DNA from: DASYLJ01 sp964432595
GTDB lineage: Bacteria > Desulfobacterota > Binatia > DP-6
Assembly: GCA_964432595.1 (NCBI GenBank)
Contig: CAYSOF010000009.1
Span: forward strand, 1 to 64,000
Reading direction: 5' to 3'
DNA length: 64,000 nt
In this document: piece by piece, positions 60,466 through 64,000 of the stretch
Layout of the letters: every line of letters begins with the position of its first letter
Numbering within the stretch: the stretch's first letter is position 1
Notes under the pieces: model-generated
The model's database searches: none
What the model was told of the DNA's origin: nothing
What the model saw: only the letters and a program-made list of their open reading frames with translations
Made by a program: the position numbers and the translations under genes

Positions 60466-60954
60466 ATGCGCGACGAGGCCCGTCGCTTCGCCATCGCAGC
60501 GCACGGCGGGCAGACGTACGGCGATCGGCCGTACGCGTTCCATCTCGACGCCGTGGCGGAGATCGCGTCCGCGTACGGCGACGACGCGGCGATCGTCGCC
60601 TACCTGCACGACACCGTCGAGGACACGGGCGTCACCATCGACGAGGTCGAGCGGCGATTCGGCGCGCAGGTCGCGGCCTGCGTCGCGCTCCTGACCGATC
60701 AGCCGGGCGCGAACCGGAAGGAGCGGAAGGCGAAGACGTACGCGAAGCTCGCCGCGGTGACGGGGCCGAGCGAGCTGGCGCTCGTCGTGAAGGCGGCGGA
60801 CCGTCTCGCGAACGTGCGGGCGTGCATCGCGGATCGGAAGCTCGATCTGCTGGACGTCTATCGTGGCGAGCACGACGCCTTCCGGCGCGCGGCGTTCCGC
60901 CCGGGTTTGTGCGATCCGCTCTGGGCGGAGCTCGATGCGTCGCTGGCATCCTGA
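60466..60954 (+). CDS. HD-domain small alarmone hydrolase-like protein (MESH1/SAH type)
   Basis: The 162-aa product is a stand-alone HD hydrolase. His ligands and acids are placed as in the SpoT/MESH1 hydrolase domain: AIAAHGGQTYGDRPYAFHLDAVAEI, AYLHDTVEDTGVT (HD plus ED) and VVKAADRLANVRAC (DxxxN). No synthetase domain follows, so it would hydrolyse (p)ppGpp or a related nucleotide (NADPH phosphatase activity is also known for MESH1). It starts 5 bp after the ADH gene, and its TGA shares an A with the next ATG. Confidence 0.83.
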   Translation: MRDEARRFAIAAHGGQTYGDRPYAFHLDAVAEIASAYGDDAAIVAYLHDTVEDTGVTIDEVERRFGAQVAACVALLTDQPGANRKERKAKTYAKLAAVTGPSELALVVKAADRLANVRACIADRKLDLLDVYRGEHDAFRRAAFRPGLCDPLWAELDASLAS

Positions 60955-61317
60955 TGGACGTTGCCATCGTCACGCTCGACGGCTTCAACGAGATCGACAC
61001 GTTCGTCGCGCTCAACATCCTGAACCGGGTCGAGCTGCCCGACTGGAAGGCGTGGGTCGTCGGGCCCGGCGAAACGATCGTGTCGAGGAACGGCGTCGTC
61101 GTGCATCCGCAGCAGCCGCTGTCGTTCGTTCGTCAGGCGGACGCCGTGCTCTTCGGCAGCGGTCGCCGCACGTTGGAGCTGATCGAGGACGCGTCGCTGA
61201 TGGCGCAGCTGGTGGTCGACCCGTCGCGGCAACTGATCGCGCTACGTCGCGCCCGTCGGGTCGGAGGACGCGTACATCCGCGACGTGCTGTCGACGGTCG
61301 GGGCGGCGGCGATGTAG
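60954..61317 (+). pseudogene. DJ-1/PfpI-family gene broken by an internal deletion and frameshift
   Basis: From ATG 60954 a normal DJ-1/PfpI N-terminus is read: MDVAIVTLDGFNEIDTFVAL, then VSRNGVVVHP and ADAVLFGSGRRT, up to VVDPSRQLIA near 61240. The expected nucleophile-elbow Cys region and middle of the domain are absent. The original frame continues into a basic non-homologous tail to 61346. A different frame from 61243 reads YVAPVGSEDAYIRDVLSTVG and stops at 61317, which is just how such proteins end. An out-of-frame deletion joining the two parts is inferred. Confidence 0.65.
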
Positions 61318-61327
61318 ACGGTGACAC

Positions 61328-62149
61328 ATGCCGACCGCACGTGTGAACGGCGTCGAGCTCTTCTACGACCTCGCCGGCAGCGGCGCGGTGCCGCTCGTCC
61401 TGGTGCATGGCTCGTGGGACTCGCACCGCGACTGGGACCTCGTCGTGCCGCGCCTGGCCGAGTCGTTCAGGGTCCTGCGCTACGACCGCCGCGGGCACAG
61501 CCAGAGCGAGCGGCCGGCGGGGCAGGGGAGCGTGCGCGAGGACGTCGCCGACCTGGCGGCATTGATCGAGCACCTCGGGCTCGCGCCGGCGTGGGTGGTC
61601 GGCAACTCGTTCGGCGCGTCGATCACGCTCCGGCTCGCCACCGAGCGGCCCGACGTCCTGCGCGGCGTCCTCTGCCACGAGCCGCCGCTGTTCGCGCTGC
61701 TGCGCGACGAGCCGGCCCTCGCGCCGATGCTCGACGAGTTCGGACGCAACATCGCAGCGGTCTGCCGGCACGTCGCGGCGGGCGAGCATGCGACGGCGGC
61801 CGAGCAGTTCGTCGACGCAGTGGCGCTCGGCCCCGGCGCGTGGGCGGAGACCCCGCCCGAGCTGCAACGGACGCTCATCGAGAACGCACCCACGTTCCTC
61901 GACGAGGCCGGTGATCCCGAGCAGCTCGTCTTCGACCTCGACGCCATCCGCGGCTTCACGAAGCCCGTGCTGCTGACGTTCGGCGGCGAGAGCCCGCCAC
62001 TCTTCGCGCCGGTGGTCGCCAAGCTCGCGAAAGCGATGCCGAACGTCGAGACACGCAAGCTCGAGGCCGCCGGACACATCCCGCACGCGACGCATCCCGA
62101 GGACTACGTGGACGTCATCCTGACGTTCATCCGCGCGCACGAGCGATGA
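61328..62149 (+). CDS. Alpha/beta hydrolase
   Basis: A 273-aa alpha/beta-hydrolase-fold enzyme: oxyanion HGSWD, YDRRGHSQSERP, nucleophile elbow VGNSFGAS (Ser), acid in the LLTFGGESPP region and catalytic His in AAGHIPHATHPEDYV. All elements of a working esterase or haloperoxidase-like hydrolase are present, and the length is normal. It starts 10 bp after the end of the DJ-1 remnant, and its stop overlaps the next ATG (ATGA). Confidence 0.9.
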   Translation: MPTARVNGVELFYDLAGSGAVPLVLVHGSWDSHRDWDLVVPRLAESFRVLRYDRRGHSQSERPAGQGSVREDVADLAALIEHLGLAPAWVVGNSFGASITLRLATERPDVLRGVLCHEPPLFALLRDEPALAPMLDEFGRNIAAVCRHVAAGEHATAAEQFVDAVALGPGAWAETPPELQRTLIENAPTFLDEAGDPEQLVFDLDAIRGFTKPVLLTFGGESPPLFAPVVAKLAKAMPNVETRKLEAAGHIPHATHPEDYVDVILTFIRAHER

Positions 62150-62493
62150 GCGACGTCGGCCTCACGCACGTCGCGTTCCTCGTCGCAGACCTCGAGGCGA
62201 GCATCGCGTTCTACGCGAAGTACGCGCGGATGGAGGTCGTCCACCGCCGTCGCGACGGGCGCTCGGAGGTGGCGTGGGTGAGCGACAAGACGCGCCCGTT
62301 CGTCGTCGTGCTCGTCCGCGTGCCGGCGATCGTGCCGCGCGTGCTGCTGCGCCTCGTCGTGAAGGTCGTCTTTCCGTTCGAGCATCTCGGCGTGGCGTGC
62401 GCGACGCGCGAGGACGATCCGGACGGTCACACGCTCGAGCTGTCGTACGGGCAGGAGGTCGGGCTCACGGTCGAGCGCGTGGAGTCGCCATGA
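62146..62493 (+). CDS. VOC-family protein, apparently lacking part of the second module
   Basis: The 115-aa product begins as a standard glyoxalase-like protein: LTHVAFLVADLEASIAFYAKYARMEVV, SEVAWVSDKTRPFVVVLV. The second module starts FEHLGVACATRE but jumps directly to DDPDGHTLELSYGQEVGLTVE. The helix and two strands that normally lie between are missing (roughly 25-30 residues). The frame is intact, so an in-frame deletion is inferred, and the protein may not fold. It overlaps the hydrolase gene by 4 bp and ends the operon. Confidence 0.65.
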   Translation: MSDVGLTHVAFLVADLEASIAFYAKYARMEVVHRRRDGRSEVAWVSDKTRPFVVVLVRVPAIVPRVLLRLVVKVVFPFEHLGVACATREDDPDGHTLELSYGQEVGLTVERVESP

Positions 62494-62524
62494 CGGCCGA
62501 GGATGCCGTGGGTGGGCGGCCGCG

Positions 62525-62580
62525 TACGGGAAAACCCGTAGACGCATAGCAGTGCGGTTTCGCTACCGAAAAACTTGCGA
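62525..62580 (+). ncRNA. Structured leader candidate before a secreted protein gene
   Basis: A perfect hairpin TACGGG-AAAA-CCCGTA (62525-62540) is followed by GACGCATAGC and a second small stem CGGT-TTCGCT-ACCG (62555-62568) ending in an A-run. GACGCATAGC is one base from GACGCAAAGC of c-di-GMP-I (GEMM) riboswitches, and the GGGAAAACCC and CGG...CCG stems occur in comparable order. The complete consensus is not met. It lies 80 bp upstream of a large secreted protein gene, the usual GEMM context. Nothing else is seen in the 62494-62660 gap. Confidence 0.35.
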
Positions 62581-62660
62581 CGACGAACGAGCGTTTGGTA
62601 GATCAGTCCGCCCCCCGGCGTCTCGCACGGACCCGAATCCTGGGGCTCGAGGTCACGCGC

Positions 62661-64000
62661 ATGCGTTGGGGTTGGTCGGCCGTCGTCGTGCTCGCCGTCG
62701 CGGTGATGGCGCGCGCCGCCGACGTGGGGGTGGTCGGGCAGGGTGTCACCGTCAGCGTCACGCCGACGGGCAAGGCGCTGGTCAAGTCGACGCAGAAGGG
62801 CGCCGGCGTGCAGTTCGGTCCCGGCAGCGCGTCGAGCGAGCTCAGCGGATCCCTCGAGCTCTGGTACGTCGATACGCCGGCGAACCGCGGCACGCTGCCG
62901 ATGCTGTCGCCCTGGACCGCGAACACGGGCGCGAGCGCCACGTACAAGAACAGCCAGGCGCCGGCGGGTCCGTCGCCGGTGAAGAGCGCGTCGCTCAAGA
63001 CCGGGAAGGTCGCGAAGGTGCAGGCCGCCTCCACCGGTGGGCTGTCCATCGTCGCGCCGCCGGGACCCGGCGGTGTCGTCACCGTGCTCACCGTCGACAA
63101 CGCGGGCAACGGCTCGCGCCATCGCATGTGCTCGCTGTACACCGTCGGCCAGGGCAGCCGCGTCGTGCATCGTCCACTGCCGAACGGCGGCGGCAAGCTG
63201 ACCCTCAAGAAGGGCGTCGCGATCCCGTGCCCGAGCTGCAGCGACGGCACGCGCAACGGCACCGAGACGGGTGTCGACTGCGGCGGCGGCCAGTGCGCCG
63301 CGTGCGCCGTCGGCCAGGGCTGCGCGGGTCCGACCGACTGCCAGAGCGGCATCTGCACCTCCGGCGTCTGCCAGGCGCCGTCGTGCACCGACGGGCTCAA
63401 GACCGGCAACGAGACCGACGTCGACTGCGGCGGCGCCTGCCCCGCGTGCGACGACGGCGACGACTGCGCGATCGCCGCGGACTGCCAGAGCAGCGTTTGC
63501 ACCGGCGGCGTCTGCCAGGCGCCGACCTGCGCCGACGGCGTGCGCAACGGCAGCGAGCTGGACGTCGACTGCGGCGGCAGCTGCACCGCGTGCGTGCCGT
63601 TCACCGTGACGATCGACACGCCGCTGCACGGCGTCTTCACGACCGCGTCGTCGACGCCGGTGACGGGTCACACGACCGGCGTCGGGCCGGCGGGCGCGAC
63701 GCTCACCATCAACGGCACGCCGATCGCGCTGGGGCCGGGCGGGACGTTCTCGACGGCGGTGCCCCTCGGCGCGGCCGCGCTCTTCAACCCGATCGACGCG
63801 AGGCTCGTCCGCAACCACGACGGTCGCACCGCCTACGATCGCGTCGTCGTCATCTCGGGCAACGCCATCCCCGCGGGACAGCCGTCACCGAACGGCGTCG
63901 GCATGCGCATCAACGACCGTGGCCTCGACACGATCGAGCCCGTCGCGACGACGCTCGTCCAGATCGATCCGTCGACGCTCGTCACCCCGGGCACGCCGGT
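62661..64000 (+). CDS. Large secreted Cys-rich repeat protein, 3' end beyond the window
   Basis: ATG 62661 opens a frame of at least 446 codons that runs off the window. A signal peptide (MRWGWSAVVVLAVAVMARAAD) precedes a beta-rich region of about 170 residues. Three Cys-rich units of about 48 residues follow, each with DCGGxCxxC and DCQSxxCxxGVC (DGTRNGTETGVDCGGGQC; DGLKTGNETDVDCGGAC; DGVRNGSELDVDCGGSC). A domain beginning PFTVTIDTPLHGVFTTASS then resembles Ig-like/carbohydrate-binding modules. Such DCGG repeats are typical of myxobacterial-like surface proteins. Adhesion or matrix function is inferred. Confidence 0.78.
   Translation, partial: MRWGWSAVVVLAVAVMARAADVGVVGQGVTVSVTPTGKALVKSTQKGAGVQFGPGSASSELSGSLELWYVDTPANRGTLPMLSPWTANTGASATYKNSQAPAGPSPVKSASLKTGKVAKVQAASTGGLSIVAPPGPGGVVTVLTVDNAGNGSRHRMCSLYTVGQGSRVVHRPLPNGGGKLTLKKGVAIPCPSCSDGTRNGTETGVDCGGGQCAACAVGQGCAGPTDCQSGICTSGVCQAPSCTDGLKTGNETDVDCGGACPACDDGDDCAIAADCQSSVCTGGVCQAPTCADGVRNGSELDVDCGGSCTACVPFTVTIDTPLHGVFTTASSTPVTGHTTGVGPAGATLTINGTPIALGPGGTFSTAVPLGAAALFNPIDARLVRNHDGRTAYDRVVVISGNAIPAGQPSPNGVGMRINDRGLDTIEPVATTLVQIDPSTLVTPGTP

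Overview
This looks like one contiguous piece of a very G+C-rich (about 70% by eye) Gram-negative chromosome. RecBCD, apolipoprotein N-acyltransferase, several lipoproteins and Sec-exported cytochromes point to a diderm bacterium. The exported proteins with Thr-rich stalks (TTTSTT repeats), CYxVK...DQFGT repeats, DCGGxCxxC repeats and collagen-like GPKGDPG stretches resemble those of uncultured 'deltaproteobacterial' soil lineages (Binatota/Desulfobacterota_B or myxobacteria-like). That placement is inference, because no rRNA or ribosomal gene is present. I see no tRNA, CRISPR array, integrase or transposase.

Layout. 0-8.7 kb: a recC-recB-recD operon with 4-bp overlaps. 8.7-11.7 kb: a dispersed repeat, a coiled-coil protein with a RelE/ParE-like tail, and a UbiB-type kinase. 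12-18.1 kb: secreted and lipoproteins, an enoyl-CoA hydratase, and a large surface protein (propeller-like repeats, B-lectin, fascin) of visibly lower G+C. 18.3-20.9 kb: a cobalamin/siderophore-type ABC importer. 21-28.6 kb: SGNH hydrolase, membrane proteins, Lnt, carboxylesterase and a WYL regulator. 28.6-41.5 kb: accessory catabolism (monooxygenase, PhyH dioxygenase, di-iron protein, GPH symporter, PrsW protease, TetR with a di-haem cytochrome, P450, isochorismatase, chagasin-type inhibitor, SDR). 41.5-46 kb: a HupE - PPIase - DUF3604 operon. 46-54.2 kb: secreted Delta-60 protein, VOC, sterol-desaturase-like protein, GT39, retropepsin-like protease and ALDH. 54.3-59.4 kb: a single-chain acyl-CoA carboxylase followed by GNATs and a methyltransferase. 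59.4-62.5 kb: an ADH operon. Three genes between 59 and 62.5 kb look internally deleted. The window ends inside a large secreted Cys-rich protein.

How the genes fit together. The recurring theme is oxidation and turnover of hydrophobic or acyl-CoA substrates (P450, PhyH, di-iron protein, ALDH, ADH, SDR, enoyl-CoA hydratase, acyl-CoA carboxylase, esterase, epoxide-hydrolase-like SnoaL folds) together with a rich secretome. Two genome-scale habits stand out. Many genes carry a sigma70-like promoter (-35 TTGxxx, 16-18 bp, -10 yTAxxx-like) that ends only 6-11 bp before the start codon, with no Shine-Dalgarno, which suggests leaderless mRNAs. Convergent genes often meet within 0-4 bp or overlap. 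Start codons were chosen partly from these two signals and are stated per gene. Many starts are GTG, a few are TTG, and two appear to be CTG overlapping the upstream TGA.
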